This document shows positions 36,247 to 44,484 of a DNA stretch of 64,000 bases, piece after piece. Every line of letters begins with the position of its first letter. The stretch's first letter is position 1. The stretch lies in NCBI RefSeq assembly GCF_005233835.1, contig NZ_SZQA01000035.1, positions 28,735-92,734 on the forward strand, read 5' to 3'. The position numbers and the translations under genes are program-made. The notes below the pieces were generated by a model, which ran no database searches, was not told the DNA's origin, and saw only the letters and a list, made by a program, of their open reading frames with translations. The stretch comes from Herbidospora galbida. GTDB taxonomy: Bacteria > Actinomycetota > Actinomycetes > Streptosporangiales > Streptosporangiaceae.

Positions 36247-36777
36247 TCAGACCCGGTCGATGGTGACCGACTCCAGGACCACATCCTTGATCGGCCGGTC
36301 GCGGCCGTCGGTCTCGGTGACGGCGATCGCGTCGACCACCTCGGTGCCCTCGATGACCTCACCGAAGATCGTGTGACCCTGGTTGAGGTGCGGGGTCTTG
36401 GCGACCGTGATGAAGAACTGCGAGCCGTTGGTGCCCTTGCCGAACCGCTTGCCCGCGTTGGCCATGGCCAGCAGGTAGGGGCGGTTGAACTGGTTCTCGG
36501 TGTGGATCTCGTCGTCGAAGTCGTAGCCGGGGCCGCCGATGCCCTGGCCCAGCGGGTCGCCGCCCTGGAGCATGAACCCGGCGATCACGCGGTGGAAGAC
36601 GGTGCCGTCGTAGAGCTTGGCGTTGGTCTTCTGGCCGGTCTCGGGGTGGGTCCACTCCCGGGTGCCTTCGGCCAGCTCGACGAAGTTGCGGACGGTCTTC
36701 GGCGCCTGGTTCGGCCAAAGCTTGATTTTGATCGTGCCCCGGTTGGTGTTCAGGGTCGCGATGAGGTTCTCAGCCAT
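36247..36777 (-). CDS. Cyclophilin-type peptidyl-prolyl cis-trans isomerase
   Basis: This 176-residue cytosolic cyclophilin starts at ATG 36777. It has the active-site motifs FHRVIAGFMLQGGD, NGSQFFI and HTIFGEV, and the length is normal for the single-domain form. It speeds proline isomerisation in folding. There is no signal peptide. A cyclophilin at this place near pknB and crgA is typical for actinobacteria. Confidence 0.95.
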   Translation of the reverse strand: MAENLIATLNTNRGTIKIKLWPNQAPKTVRNFVELAEGTREWTHPETGQKTNAKLYDGTVFHRVIAGFMLQGGDPLGQGIGGPGYDFDDEIHTENQFNRPYLLAMANAGKRFGKGTNGSQFFITVAKTPHLNQGHTIFGEVIEGTEVVDAIAVTETDGRDRPIKDVVLESVTIDRV

Positions 36778-36921
36778 GCGTGGCCGCCCCCTTTGTGTCA
36801 CAGACTCGATGTTTTCCAAGGGCAAGGGTAGCGATCGTCCGGAGCGCCCCTGGTGATGATTGAGGGGCATTCGACCGGGAAGGTGACGACTCGGGGCCCC
36901 AATTCGACAGGGGAGGTTGTC

Positions 36922-37476
36922 GTGTCCCGGACAATGAAGAAGAAGGCGCGCGCCGCGCTCGACTATCCAGACACATGGGCGAGCCGGGCGAAACACTCGG
37001 CCTACCGCACGGCCAACAAGGTCGGCCCGATGGCCGGTATGGCCCGTGACAGCGCGATCGGCATGGCCGGCAACGCGCGCGACTACGCGGGTTCCGCCCG
37101 TGACGTCGCGTCCAGCCGGCTCGAAGACGCCCGCTACTGGGCCGCCCCGCGGCTTGACCACGCGGCGGTGTCGTTCGAAGAGCAGATCGCGCCGAGGGTG
37201 GCCGCGATGATGGCCGAGATGGCGCGGCGCATCGACCCGGCGCCGCCGATCGTCAGGCGGCGTACCCGGATGCCGATGATGGTGCTGCTGGGCGGGCTCG
37301 CCATGGGCGCGATCGGTTTCGCGCTCTACAAGCGGAACGCGCGCCAGTGGGCGGACACCATGTCCGACACCAAGGAGGCGGTCCGCGGCAAGGTGGAGCA
37401 CGTGCGGCACCGCGCCCAGCAGGCGGGCGAGACGATGGAGCAGAAGGCCGACGAGATGCAGAACCGCATGTCCTGA
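36922..37476 (+). CDS. Hypothetical helical membrane-associated protein
   Basis: This 184-residue protein starts at GTG 36922 (GGGAGG 5 nt upstream). It has a repetitive Ala/Arg/Tyr helical region with heptad-like segments (RDSAIGMAGNARDYAGSARD), a membrane helix at about 118-133 (MMVLLGGLAMGAIGFALY), and a charged C-terminal helix (GKVEHVRHRAQQAGETMEQK). It may be a coiled-coil protein on the inner face of the membrane. The family is common in actinomycetes but uncharacterised. Confidence 0.7.
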   Translation: MSRTMKKKARAALDYPDTWASRAKHSAYRTANKVGPMAGMARDSAIGMAGNARDYAGSARDVASSRLEDARYWAAPRLDHAAVSFEEQIAPRVAAMMAEMARRIDPAPPIVRRRTRMPMMVLLGGLAMGAIGFALYKRNARQWADTMSDTKEAVRGKVEHVRHRAQQAGETMEQKADEMQNRMS

Positions 37477-37491
37477 GGCCCAGGTCGGAGG

Positions 37492-37524
37492 AGCCGGTGC
37501 CCATGATCGGGTGCCGGCTTCTTT
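37492..37524 (+). terminator. Probable terminator
   Basis: AGCCGGTGCCC and GGGTGCCGGCT form a stem with a two-base internal mismatch, followed by TCTTTGTG. It begins 16 bp after the preceding stop. Confidence 0.5.
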
Positions 37525-37560
37525 GTGTATGGGGGCACCTTTGGGGCAGTCTTGGCTCTC

Positions 37561-38733
37561 GTGACGGACAAATCCGTTTCTTCGGGGCCCCCGCCCGTCG
37601 AGGCGCCCATCGCACACGCTCCCATCGGCGCCGTGGCCGAACCGGCGCCTCCGCCCGAACCCGAGTCGACCGGCGAGCACAAGCTGCCGTTCGGCCGCCC
37701 CGGCAAGCCCATGGGCAACAGCCCGTTCATGTTCGGCCTGGTGGCCGCGCTGGGCGTGCTGACCGCCTGGTGGCTGGTGCAGATGGTGGCCGCCGCCGGG
37801 TCGGTCCTGGTGCTGATCGTGGTCTCGCTGTTCCTGGCGGTCGGGCTCAATCCGGCCGTCGAGTGGCTGCACGGCCGGGGCATGGCCCGCATCTGGGCGA
37901 TCACCATCGTGTTCGTCGGGGTGATCGCGTTCTTCGCGATCTTCGCCCTCTCGATCGTGCCCGCCCTCACCGAGCAGACGACCGGATTCGTCCAGGACGT
38001 GCCGACGCTCGTACAGCAGCTTCAGAACCATCCCCTGATCCGGTCGCTCGACCAGGAGTATCAGGTGCTGGACAAGCTGACGCAGTACGTCACCAGCGGC
38101 GACCTGGCCAGCCAGCTCTTCGGCGGCATCCTGGGCGTGGCCGGCGTGGTGATCAGCGCCGTGTTCAGCTTCCTGACGGTGCTGGTGCTGACGCTCTACT
38201 TCCTCGGGTCGCTGAACTCGATCAAGGAGTCGGGCTACCGGCTGGTGCCGCGGTCGCGGCGCGAGCGGGTGACCAAGCTGGTCGACGAGGTGATCAGGCA
38301 GATCGGCGGCTACGTCGGCGGCAACCTGATCATCTCCCTGATCGCCGGCGTGGTGACGTTCATCTTCCTGAGCATCGCCGGGGTCCCCTACGCCCTGCCG
38401 CTGGCGATCTTCGTGGCGATCACCGACCTGATCCCCATGGTCGGCGCGGTCATCGGGGCCGTGGTGGCCTCGCTGGTGGGACTGCTGACCTCGCTGCCGG
38501 TCGGCATCGCGTGCGTGGTCTTCTTCGTGATCTACCAGCAGATCGAGAACTACGTGATCTCGCCGAGGGTGTTCAAGTCGTCGGTCGACGTGCCCCCGAT
38601 CGCGACGATCATCGGCGCCCTGCTGGGCGGCGCGCTGCTCGGCGTGGTGGGCGCCCTGCTGGGCATCCCGCTGGCCGCCGCGGTGCTGCTGATCCTGCGG
38701 GAGGTGGTCCTGCCCCGGCAGGAGAAGCTCTAG
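37561..38733 (+). CDS. AI-2E family transporter (TqsA/PerM-like)
   Basis: This 390-residue polytopic protein starts at GTG 37561; GTG 37525 is also in frame. A Pro/Glu-rich cytosolic tail precedes about eight helices. The family core is visible in VSLFLAVGLNPAVEWL, YVGGNLIISLIAGV, ITDLIPMVGAVIGA and YVISPRVFKSSVDVPPI. Members export small molecules or ions (AI-2, Na+/H+); the substrate cannot be told. Confidence 0.88.
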   Translation: MTDKSVSSGPPPVEAPIAHAPIGAVAEPAPPPEPESTGEHKLPFGRPGKPMGNSPFMFGLVAALGVLTAWWLVQMVAAAGSVLVLIVVSLFLAVGLNPAVEWLHGRGMARIWAITIVFVGVIAFFAIFALSIVPALTEQTTGFVQDVPTLVQQLQNHPLIRSLDQEYQVLDKLTQYVTSGDLASQLFGGILGVAGVVISAVFSFLTVLVLTLYFLGSLNSIKESGYRLVPRSRRERVTKLVDEVIRQIGGYVGGNLIISLIAGVVTFIFLSIAGVPYALPLAIFVAITDLIPMVGAVIGAVVASLVGLLTSLPVGIACVVFFVIYQQIENYVISPRVFKSSVDVPPIATIIGALLGGALLGVVGALLGIPLAAAVLLILREVVLPRQEKL

Positions 38734-39098
38734 TGGTGGGCGTGCGCGTGGGCGTACTCCTCGCGGCGGAACAGCATCACGGCGAGCATGAGCGGGAACA
38801 TGATCACGTGGGTCACCATCATCAGGCCGTGTTCGTCGAGCGCGCCGGCCCAGAACAGCGGGAACGCCACGAGCGCGGGCGCGTACATGGCGGCGCACAT
38901 CTCCAGGGTGCGCGGCCATGAGTGCCCGCGCAGCAGCATGACGGCGGCCATCCCGATCGACATGTTGGTCGCCATGACGAGGTAGCCGAGCTCGGGGCCG
39001 AGGTCCCAGCGGCCCGTGATCAGGCCGAGCAGGAGCATCCCGGCGAACATCGCGACGACCATCTCGAGGTAGTGCAGGGCGAATCGCTTCCAGTTCAT
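38730..39098 (-). CDS. Four-helix membrane protein of unknown function
   Basis: This 122-residue protein starts at ATG 39098 (MNWKRFALHYLEM); a TTG at 39149 would add 17 residues. Four helices alternate with short loops, and the C-terminus is His-rich (HAHAHH). Met and His are unusually frequent (MMVTHVIMFPLMLAVMLF), suggesting metal handling (speculative). It converges on the AI-2E gene with a 4-bp overlap. Confidence 0.65.
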   Translation of the reverse strand: MNWKRFALHYLEMVVAMFAGMLLLGLITGRWDLGPELGYLVMATNMSIGMAAVMLLRGHSWPRTLEMCAAMYAPALVAFPLFWAGALDEHGLMMVTHVIMFPLMLAVMLFRREEYAHAHAHH

Positions 39099-39183
39099 GG
39101 GGTCGAGGATGATCCGGGAGAAGGAGCCGTACCTACGCCCGAAGACCAATGTGTCCGGAAATCTGGGCTCTTAGTCTGCTGTC

Positions 39184-40128
39184 ATGCGGAGAGTCGTGGT
39201 CGTCGGGTATCCCGCCGCCGAATTGCTGGACATCGCCTGCGTCACCAGCACGCTGATCATGTCCAACCTGTTCGGCGCCGCGCCTCCCTACGACGTCTCG
39301 TTCGCCACCCTCGGCGGACGTCCCGTCGTCTGCGCCAGCGGCCTCACCCTGGCCGCGCAGACCGTGCTCGAACACGAGACCGGCCCGCTCGACACGCTGA
39401 TCATCGCCGGCGGGATCGGCTGCGACGACGCCGCCGGCAACCCCCTGCTGATCGCCCACGTCAGGCGGCTCGCCGCGGTCACCCGAAGGGTCGCCTCGGT
39501 CTGCACGGGCGCGTCGGTCCTGGCCGAGACCGGCCTGCTCGACGGCCGCCGGGCCACCACCCACTGGTGGCACGCCCCCCGCCTGGCCGCCCGCCACCCG
39601 CAGATCACGGTCGACTCCGACCCGATCTTCATCCGCGACGGCGCGGTCGCCACCTCGGCCGGGGTCACCGCCGCGCTCGACCTCACGCTGGCCTTCATCG
39701 AGGAGGACCACGGCGCCGAGGTGGCCCGGACGACCTCCCGGCACCTGGTGACTTACCTGCAGCGCCCCGGCAACCAGGCCCAGATGAGCATGTTCGTCAA
39801 ACCCCCCGCCCCCGACGGGCCGCTGAGCACCCTGACCGCCTTCATCGGCGCCAACCTGTGCGATGACCTGTCGACGCCCGCCCTCGCCCGCCGGGCCGGC
39901 ACGAGCGAGCGCCACCTGACCCGGCTGTTCGTCAAGCACCTGGGCTCCTCGCCGGCCCGGTACGTGCGCGAGGCCCGGCTGGAGGCGGCGGCGCGGCTGC
40001 TGGAGACGACCGACCTGACGATGGCGGTGATCGCCCAGCGGACGGGCTTCGGCCGCGCGGAGTCGCTGCGGCAGGCCTTCACCAGCCGCTACGGCATCGC
40101 CCCCTCGGCCTTCAGGAAGAGCCGCTAG
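39184..40128 (+). CDS. GlxA-family AraC-type transcriptional regulator
   Basis: This 314-residue protein has a DJ-1/PfpI-like domain at 1-165, with the nucleophile-elbow region SVCTGASVLAETG and TTHWW. An AraC DNA-binding domain follows at about 215-312 (ARRAGTSERHLTRLF, FGRAESLRQAF). GlxA-type regulators respond to small molecules such as amino-acid derivatives or quaternary amines. Its target is unknown. It converges on the DUF72 gene with a 4-bp overlap. Confidence 0.9.
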   Translation: MRRVVVVGYPAAELLDIACVTSTLIMSNLFGAAPPYDVSFATLGGRPVVCASGLTLAAQTVLEHETGPLDTLIIAGGIGCDDAAGNPLLIAHVRRLAAVTRRVASVCTGASVLAETGLLDGRRATTHWWHAPRLAARHPQITVDSDPIFIRDGAVATSAGVTAALDLTLAFIEEDHGAEVARTTSRHLVTYLQRPGNQAQMSMFVKPPAPDGPLSTLTAFIGANLCDDLSTPALARRAGTSERHLTRLFVKHLGSSPARYVREARLEAAARLLETTDLTMAVIAQRTGFGRAESLRQAFTSRYGIAPSAFRKSR

Positions 40129-40946
40129 AAGAGCGTCAGCGGTTCCGTCTCGGGGGGTTCGGGCAGTGGCTCCAGTTCGGGCAGGCGGGCCCGGACGGCC
40201 TCATGGAAGCGGCGGTTGAGGGTGAGCGCGTCGACGTTGTCGGGGGTGTGCACGAACATCGTCGGCGAGCGGCCCTCCTTCAGCCACTCGACGGTCTTCT
40301 CCACCCAGAAGGCCCAGCCCTCGACGGTCCGGTCGGGGTCGTCGCGGCCGATGTAGCGGATCAGCGGATGGGCGGTCAGCGCGCGGTCTCTTCTGGGCAT
40401 CCGCGGTTTGCGCGTCCAGGCCTCGCGTTCGGTGTCGGAGGTCGGGGGACGCTCGAACAGCACCGTGGTGTCGAAGGGGACCCATTCGGCGTCTCGGGCG
40501 GCCAGCACCTTCTCGAGGGCCGAGGCGGCCTTCTCGTCGTCGAAGAAGGCCCGGTGGCGGACCTCGACGGCGTAGCGGTGGCCCGCGGGCAGGGTGCGCA
40601 GGAAGGCTGCCAGGGTGCCGAGATCGAGCGGGCCGAAGCCGCCGGGGAGCTGGATCCACAGGGCGTGGTTGCGGGGGCCGAGGGGCTCCATCGTGTGCAG
40701 GAACGCCCTCAGCTCGTCGGCCGCGCCCGTCAGGTGGCGTTCGTGGGTGATGGTCTTGGGGAGCTTGATCAGGAAGCGGAAGTCAGGATCGGTCTGGCGG
40801 GCCCACGACTCGACGGTCTCGCGCGACGGGACGGCGTAGAAGGTCGTGTTGCCCTCGACGGCGGTGCAGTAGGTCGCGTAGTCGGCCAGGCCCTGTGACG
40901 GCCACGATTTCTGGTTCCACATCGCACATCCCACGGCAAGGCGCAT
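40125..40946 (-). CDS. DUF72 (YecE-like) protein
   Basis: This 273-residue protein starts at ATG 40946, just inside the end of the upstream methyltransferase gene. It opens with VGCAMWNQKSW and has EGNTTFYAVPS, FLIKLPKTITHER and the C-terminal VHTPDN segment of DUF72, a TIM-barrel-like fold. Molecular function is not established. The 40946/40951 arrangement suggests coupling to the methyltransferase. Confidence 0.85.
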   Translation of the reverse strand: MRLAVGCAMWNQKSWPSQGLADYATYCTAVEGNTTFYAVPSRETVESWARQTDPDFRFLIKLPKTITHERHLTGAADELRAFLHTMEPLGPRNHALWIQLPGGFGPLDLGTLAAFLRTLPAGHRYAVEVRHRAFFDDEKAASALEKVLAARDAEWVPFDTTVLFERPPTSDTEREAWTRKPRMPRRDRALTAHPLIRYIGRDDPDRTVEGWAFWVEKTVEWLKEGRSPTMFVHTPDNVDALTLNRRFHEAVRARLPELEPLPEPPETEPLTLF

Positions 40947-40950
40947 GAGG

Positions 40951-41658
40951 TCACCCAATCACCTGACCCGAGGTGACGAAAACGGGCACGGCCAGGAACA
41001 GGCGGCCCTCCGCCGCCCTCCGGCGCTGGTCGTCGCACCAGGCGGCGATCTCCTCGCCCTCCTGGTCCTTGGCCAGGTTCAGCACGACGGGCAGGCCCTC
41101 GGGGCCGGTGATCACCGTACTGAGGATCTCGGTGGCGACGTCGGTGAATCCGGCCTCCCGCAGCAGGTGGTGGGCCTTGCGGGCGGCCCTCGGGTCGGCG
41201 ATCTGGTCGGCGCGGGCGTGGACGACGCGGCGGGTGACCTCGGGCAGGCCGGAGTCGACGGCGAACAGGTCCCAGTCGTGCCCGGCCAGGACCAGCCGGC
41301 CGCCGGGGCGGAGCACGCGGCGGGCCTCGGCCAGCGCCCTCGGGGCGTCGAGGGTGTGAATCACCCGTTCGGCGCGGTAGCCGTCGAGGCTCGCGTCGGG
41401 GAAGGGGAGGGCGTGCGCGTCGGCGACCTGGAAGCGGGCGGCGGGGTAGCGGGCGCGGGCGACGGCGATCGTGGCCGGGTCGTGGTCGACGCCGATCGCG
41501 CGGGCGCCCAGTTCATGGACGGCCCGGCCGCCGCCGCAGCCGACGTCGACGATCCTCTCGGCGCCGTCCAGCAGCTCGTGGGTGCGCTCGCGTACGCGTA
41601 CGGCGTCGGGGTGTCTCTCTATCTCGTCCAGGAGGGCGATGACCTCGGTGTTCGACAT
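40951..41658 (-). CDS. Class I SAM-dependent methyltransferase
   Basis: This 235-residue protein starts at ATG 41658 (a further ATG at 41667 is possible). Motif I is VDVGCGGGRAV at about 38-48, followed by GVDHDPATIAVAR, the VADAHALPFPDASLDG segment and an RVLRPGGRLVL post-motif. This matches UbiE/COQ5-type methyltransferases acting on small molecules. It is divergent from the MerR gene, and a 22-bp palindrome between them suggests control by that regulator. Confidence 0.9.
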   Translation of the reverse strand: MSNTEVIALLDEIERHPDAVRVRERTHELLDGAERIVDVGCGGGRAVHELGARAIGVDHDPATIAVARARYPAARFQVADAHALPFPDASLDGYRAERVIHTLDAPRALAEARRVLRPGGRLVLAGHDWDLFAVDSGLPEVTRRVVHARADQIADPRAARKAHHLLREAGFTDVATEILSTVITGPEGLPVVLNLAKDQEGEEIAAWCDDQRRRAAEGRLFLAVPVFVTSGQVIG

Positions 41659-41672
41659 GCCACACATCCTGC

Positions 41673-41694
41673 GACTTAATGTCGACATGAAGTC
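41673..41694. promoter_or_regulatory. Palindromic operator candidate overlapping the merR start
   Basis: GACTT-AA-TGTCGACA-TG-AAGTC has matching arms with a perfect TGTCGACA core. It overlaps the ATG (41687) of the MerR regulator and lies 15 bp upstream of the divergent methyltransferase start, a place suited to autoregulation and control of both genes. Confidence 0.55.
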
Positions 41695-42070
41695 AAGCGT
41701 GGCGATCGGGACGCTGGCCGGGGAGTTCGGTCTGGCTACCCACGTGCTGCGGCACTGGGAGTCCGAGGGGCTGCTGCGGCCGGCGCGCGACTCCGGCGGG
41801 CGGCGGCGGTACGGTGACGACGACCGGTTCCGGGTGGCGGTCATCATCAGGGCCCGGCAGGCGGGGCTGTCGCTCCCGGACATCCGGGCGCTCTTCGCGG
41901 CGCCGCCCGACCGCAAGGCGATCATCAGGCGGCACCAGGACGACCTGAAGCGGCGGATCGCCGAGATCCAGGCGACAGTCGACTTCCTGGAGGGCGGGCT
42001 GCGCTGCACGCACGACGATTTCACCACCTGCCCGGCCTTCCGGAAGAACCTCTTCCCGAATGTTTCATGA
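41687..42070 (+). CDS. MerR-family transcriptional regulator
   Basis: This 127-residue protein has an N-terminal winged HTH (IGTLAGEFGLATHVLRHWESEGLL), then a RRRYGDDD turn and a dimerisation helix (about 80-105). The C-terminus has two cysteines in RCTHDDFTTCPAF, which could sense metal or redox state. It is divergent from the methyltransferase gene. Confidence 0.9.
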   Translation: MKSSVAIGTLAGEFGLATHVLRHWESEGLLRPARDSGGRRRYGDDDRFRVAVIIRARQAGLSLPDIRALFAAPPDRKAIIRRHQDDLKRRIAEIQATVDFLEGGLRCTHDDFTTCPAFRKNLFPNVS

Positions 42071-42113
42071 CCCGTCCCAGGTGGGCTGATCTCCTCACAG
42101 CGGAACGTTGCCG

Positions 42114-42152
42114 CCTGAAATATTTCGGGTCATTCTCCGATATATTTCGAAC
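42114..42152. promoter_or_regulatory. Tandem AT-rich palindromes upstream of the esterase
   Basis: CCTGAAATATTTCGGG (42114-42129) and CCGATATATTTCGAAC (42137-42152) share the core GAWATATTTCG and are centred 23 bp apart. They lie just before the ribosome site GGAGGAG of the secreted esterase. They stand out from the GC-rich surroundings and look like a paired repressor operator, as expected for a polysaccharide-utilisation gene. Confidence 0.55.
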
Positions 42153-42166
42153 GTTCGGAGGAGAGC

Positions 42167-43489
42167 ATGAAACGACTCCTGGTCGCGCTCTTGATCCTCG
42201 CCGCGGGGCTGCTCCCCCTGCGGCCGGCTCAGGCGGCCTCGCTCGTCGAGGTGACGGGTTTCGGCACCAACCCCACCAACCTGCGCATGCACCTGTACGT
42301 CCCCGACAACGTCGCCCAGCGCCCGGCGATCCTGGTGGCCGTGCACTACTGCACCGGCACGGGTCCCGCCTTCTACTCGGGGACGGAGTTCGCCTCCCTC
42401 GCCGACCGCCACGGCTTCATCGTGATCTACCCGTCGGCGACCCGCAGCGGCCAGTGTTTCGACGTCTACAGCTCCGGCGCGCTCACCCACAACGGCAACA
42501 GCGACCCGGTGGGCATCATCTCGATGGTCAACTACGTGAAGTCGCGCTACAACGCCGACCCCAACCGGGTCTTCGCCACCGGCGCCTCGTCGGGCGGCAT
42601 GATGACCAACGTCCTGCTCGGCGACTACCCCGACGTGTTCCGGGCCGGGGCGGCGTTCATGGGAGTGCCGTTCGCCTGTTTCGCCACCACGGGCGGGTCG
42701 ACGTGGAACAGCCAGTGCGCCAACGGGCAGCTGATCAGGACCGCCCAGCAGTGGGGTGACCTGGTGCGCGGCGCCTATCCGGGCTACAGCGGGCCAAGGC
42801 CGAGGATGCAGATCTGGCACGGCACCGAGGACGCCACGCTGCGCTACCCGAACTTCCAGGAGCAGATCAAGCAGTGGACGAACGTCCACGGCCTGTCGCA
42901 GACGCCGACCTCCACCGACACCCCGCGCTCCGGCTGGACGCGGACCCGCTACGGCACCCAGGTCGAGGCGATCAGCCTCCAGGGCGTGGGCCACAACCTG
43001 CCGCTGTCGGGCCAGGCCGCGATGGCGATCAGCTTCTTCGGCCTCGACGGCACCCAGCCGTCGCCGTCGCCCTCCCCGTCCCCCTCTCCCTCTCCGTCGC
43101 CCTCTCCCTCTCCCTCGCCTTCGCCCTCTCCGACTCCTTCGCCGACTCCCACGCCCACCCCGACCGGCAGCGGTCCCTGCCGGGTGGCGTACACCGTCAA
43201 TCCCTGGAACACCGGGCTGACCGCCGGTGTGACGATCACCAACACCGGGACCAGCCCGATCGGCTCGTGGAACCTGGCGTTCACGCTGCCCTCCGGCCAG
43301 ACCGTGACCTCGGCGTGGAACGCCACCGTCTCGCCGACCAGCGGGAACGTCACGGCGCAGAACCTGTCGTACAACGCGACCATCCCCGTGAACGGGAGCC
43401 AGTCGTTCGGGTTCAACGCCAACCACGGCGGCAACACCGCGCGGCCCAGCGCGTTCACGCTGAACGGCAGCGCCTGCACCGTCGTGTGA
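42167..43489 (+). CDS. Secreted CE1-type esterase with CBM2 (acetylxylan/feruloyl or PHB-depolymerase-like)
   Basis: This 440-residue protein has a signal peptide ending AQAA at about 24. An alpha/beta-hydrolase of the PHB-depolymerase/CE1 type follows with nucleophile Ser141 (GASSG), Asp in WHGTEDATLRY (about 227) and His in GVGHNLPL (about 285). A (Ser-Pro)n/Thr-Pro linker leads to a C-terminal CBM2 at about 340-440 (WNTGLTAGVTITNTG, paired cysteines at both ends). The CBM2 binds cellulose or xylan, which favours plant-wall deacetylation or feruloyl release over polyester hydrolysis. Confidence 0.9.
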   Translation: MKRLLVALLILAAGLLPLRPAQAASLVEVTGFGTNPTNLRMHLYVPDNVAQRPAILVAVHYCTGTGPAFYSGTEFASLADRHGFIVIYPSATRSGQCFDVYSSGALTHNGNSDPVGIISMVNYVKSRYNADPNRVFATGASSGGMMTNVLLGDYPDVFRAGAAFMGVPFACFATTGGSTWNSQCANGQLIRTAQQWGDLVRGAYPGYSGPRPRMQIWHGTEDATLRYPNFQEQIKQWTNVHGLSQTPTSTDTPRSGWTRTRYGTQVEAISLQGVGHNLPLSGQAAMAISFFGLDGTQPSPSPSPSPSPSPSPSPSPSPSPSPTPSPTPTPTPTGSGPCRVAYTVNPWNTGLTAGVTITNTGTSPIGSWNLAFTLPSGQTVTSAWNATVSPTSGNVTAQNLSYNATIPVNGSQSFGFNANHGGNTARPSAFTLNGSACTVV

Positions 43490-43493
43490 CCGG

Positions 43494-43523
43494 GAAACGG
43501 CCCGGCTCCGGCGGGGCCGTTTT
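43494..43523 (+). terminator. Rho-independent terminator after the esterase
   Basis: AAACGGCCC and GGGCCGTTT form a perfect 9-bp stem with a GC-rich loop, followed by T. It starts 5 bp after the stop codon. Confidence 0.75.
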
Positions 43524-43544
43524 ACGGGACGTTACGGTGTCACT

Positions 43545-44030
43545 ATGAGTGAACCCCCGCGTACCCACTGGCTCCGGCGCTGGCCGGGGCTGGTGCTCGC
43601 ACTGCTCGCCGTGCTGGCGACCGCAATCGACAACCGGGTGATCTCGCAGAACGCGCGGCCGGGACTGGCGGAGTTCCAGCGTCCGCCGTTCGAGCTGCCC
43701 ATCTGGCTGCACGGACCGGCGTTCGCCTTCCTCTCACTCACTCTCGCCCTGATCGCCGGGCTGCTCTGGTACGAGGAGGCCCGGCCCTTCGCCCTGTGGT
43801 GGTGGGTTGCCCAGCTGGTCGCCTACTTCCTGTGGGCGCCGCTCTCGCTCGGGCTGCGCCTCCACTACCTGGCGGCGATCGACGCGGCGATCTTCCTCGT
43901 GCTGCAGGTCGTCGGCTTCTTCGTCTTCTGGCGCGACAGCAAGATGGCGGCCCTGCTGCTGCTTCCGTTCATGGTCTGGACGGTTTACCTCACCGCGCTG
44001 AGCTACGAGTTCGGCAGGCTCAATACGTAG
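43545..44030 (+). CDS. TspO/MBR-like membrane protein
   Basis: This 161-residue protein has about five helices. Phrases such as FQRPPFELPIWLHGPAFAFL, LVAYFLWAPLSLGLRLHYLA, FFVFWRDSKMAALLLLPFM and TVYLTALSYEFGRLN follow the order of TspO/MBR proteins (PP-W-GP, QL-N-WS/LFF, P-W--F---LN). TspO binds porphyrins and is linked to oxidative stress. It differs from the consensus (fewer Trp in helix 1), so it may be a divergent member. It lies next to the DevR/DevS oxygen-sensing genes. Confidence 0.7.
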   Translation: MSEPPRTHWLRRWPGLVLALLAVLATAIDNRVISQNARPGLAEFQRPPFELPIWLHGPAFAFLSLTLALIAGLLWYEEARPFALWWWVAQLVAYFLWAPLSLGLRLHYLAAIDAAIFLVLQVVGFFVFWRDSKMAALLLLPFMVWTVYLTALSYEFGRLNT

Positions 44031-44394
44031 GGAGGACCTCGGTGTTCTGGCAGGCGGTCAGCAGCCAGCGGCCGTCCTCCCTGGCCATCACCCACAGCGG
44101 TGAGCCCGGGTTGCCGTCGGACGGGGTGTAGCGCTGGATCACCTTCACCGCCGCGACGTCAGGGCGGATGAACAGGACGTGCTCGATCTCGAAGGTCACC
44201 GACAGGTCCTTCATCGCGCCCGGCAGCACCTTCCGGGTGAAGGCGGCGATCTCGTCGCGCCCGAACAGGCGGCGGCCGTGGCCGGTGGTCCAGATCGCGT
44301 CGTGCCGGAAGAGGGCGAGGAACTCGTCTACGAGTTCGTTCTGCTGCGCGTGCTCGACGGTGGCGACGACGGCTCTGATCTCCTCGATGTCCAT
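44020..44394 (-). CDS. SnoaL-like/SgcJ-EcaC-family protein
   Basis: This 124-residue single-domain protein starts at ATG 44394. The NTF2-like cone fold is suggested by EFLALFRHDAIWTTGHG, FGRDEIAAFTRKVLP and LWVMAREDGRWLLTACQNTEV. The SgcJ/EcaC family is of uncertain activity, found in antibiotic clusters and elsewhere. It converges on the TspO-like gene with an 11-bp overlap and is divergent from devR. Confidence 0.8.
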   Translation of the reverse strand: MDIEEIRAVVATVEHAQQNELVDEFLALFRHDAIWTTGHGRRLFGRDEIAAFTRKVLPGAMKDLSVTFEIEHVLFIRPDVAAVKVIQRYTPSDGNPGSPLWVMAREDGRWLLTACQNTEVLPTY

Positions 44395-44484
44395 GGCCGC
44401 AAGCGTGCTTCATCAAGTGAGCTTGACGTCAAGGAGGACTGAGGTCTCTTCCGCTGGAGTCCTCGGGTATCTAGATTTCGTCCC

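Noticed and set aside
36778..38919. Minus-strand upstream extension of the cyclophilin frame
   Set aside because: The extension is antisense to two plus-strand genes and lacks domain content; cyclophilin starts at the normal ATG 36777.
43056..43160. Repeated CTCCCTCTCC-type DNA before the CBM2
   Set aside because: It encodes the Ser-Pro linker of the esterase; there are no unique spacers.
44434..44448. AGGACTGAGGTCTC upstream of devR as a third DosR box
   Set aside because: Only about 9 of 14 positions agree with the palindrome, too few to claim a site.
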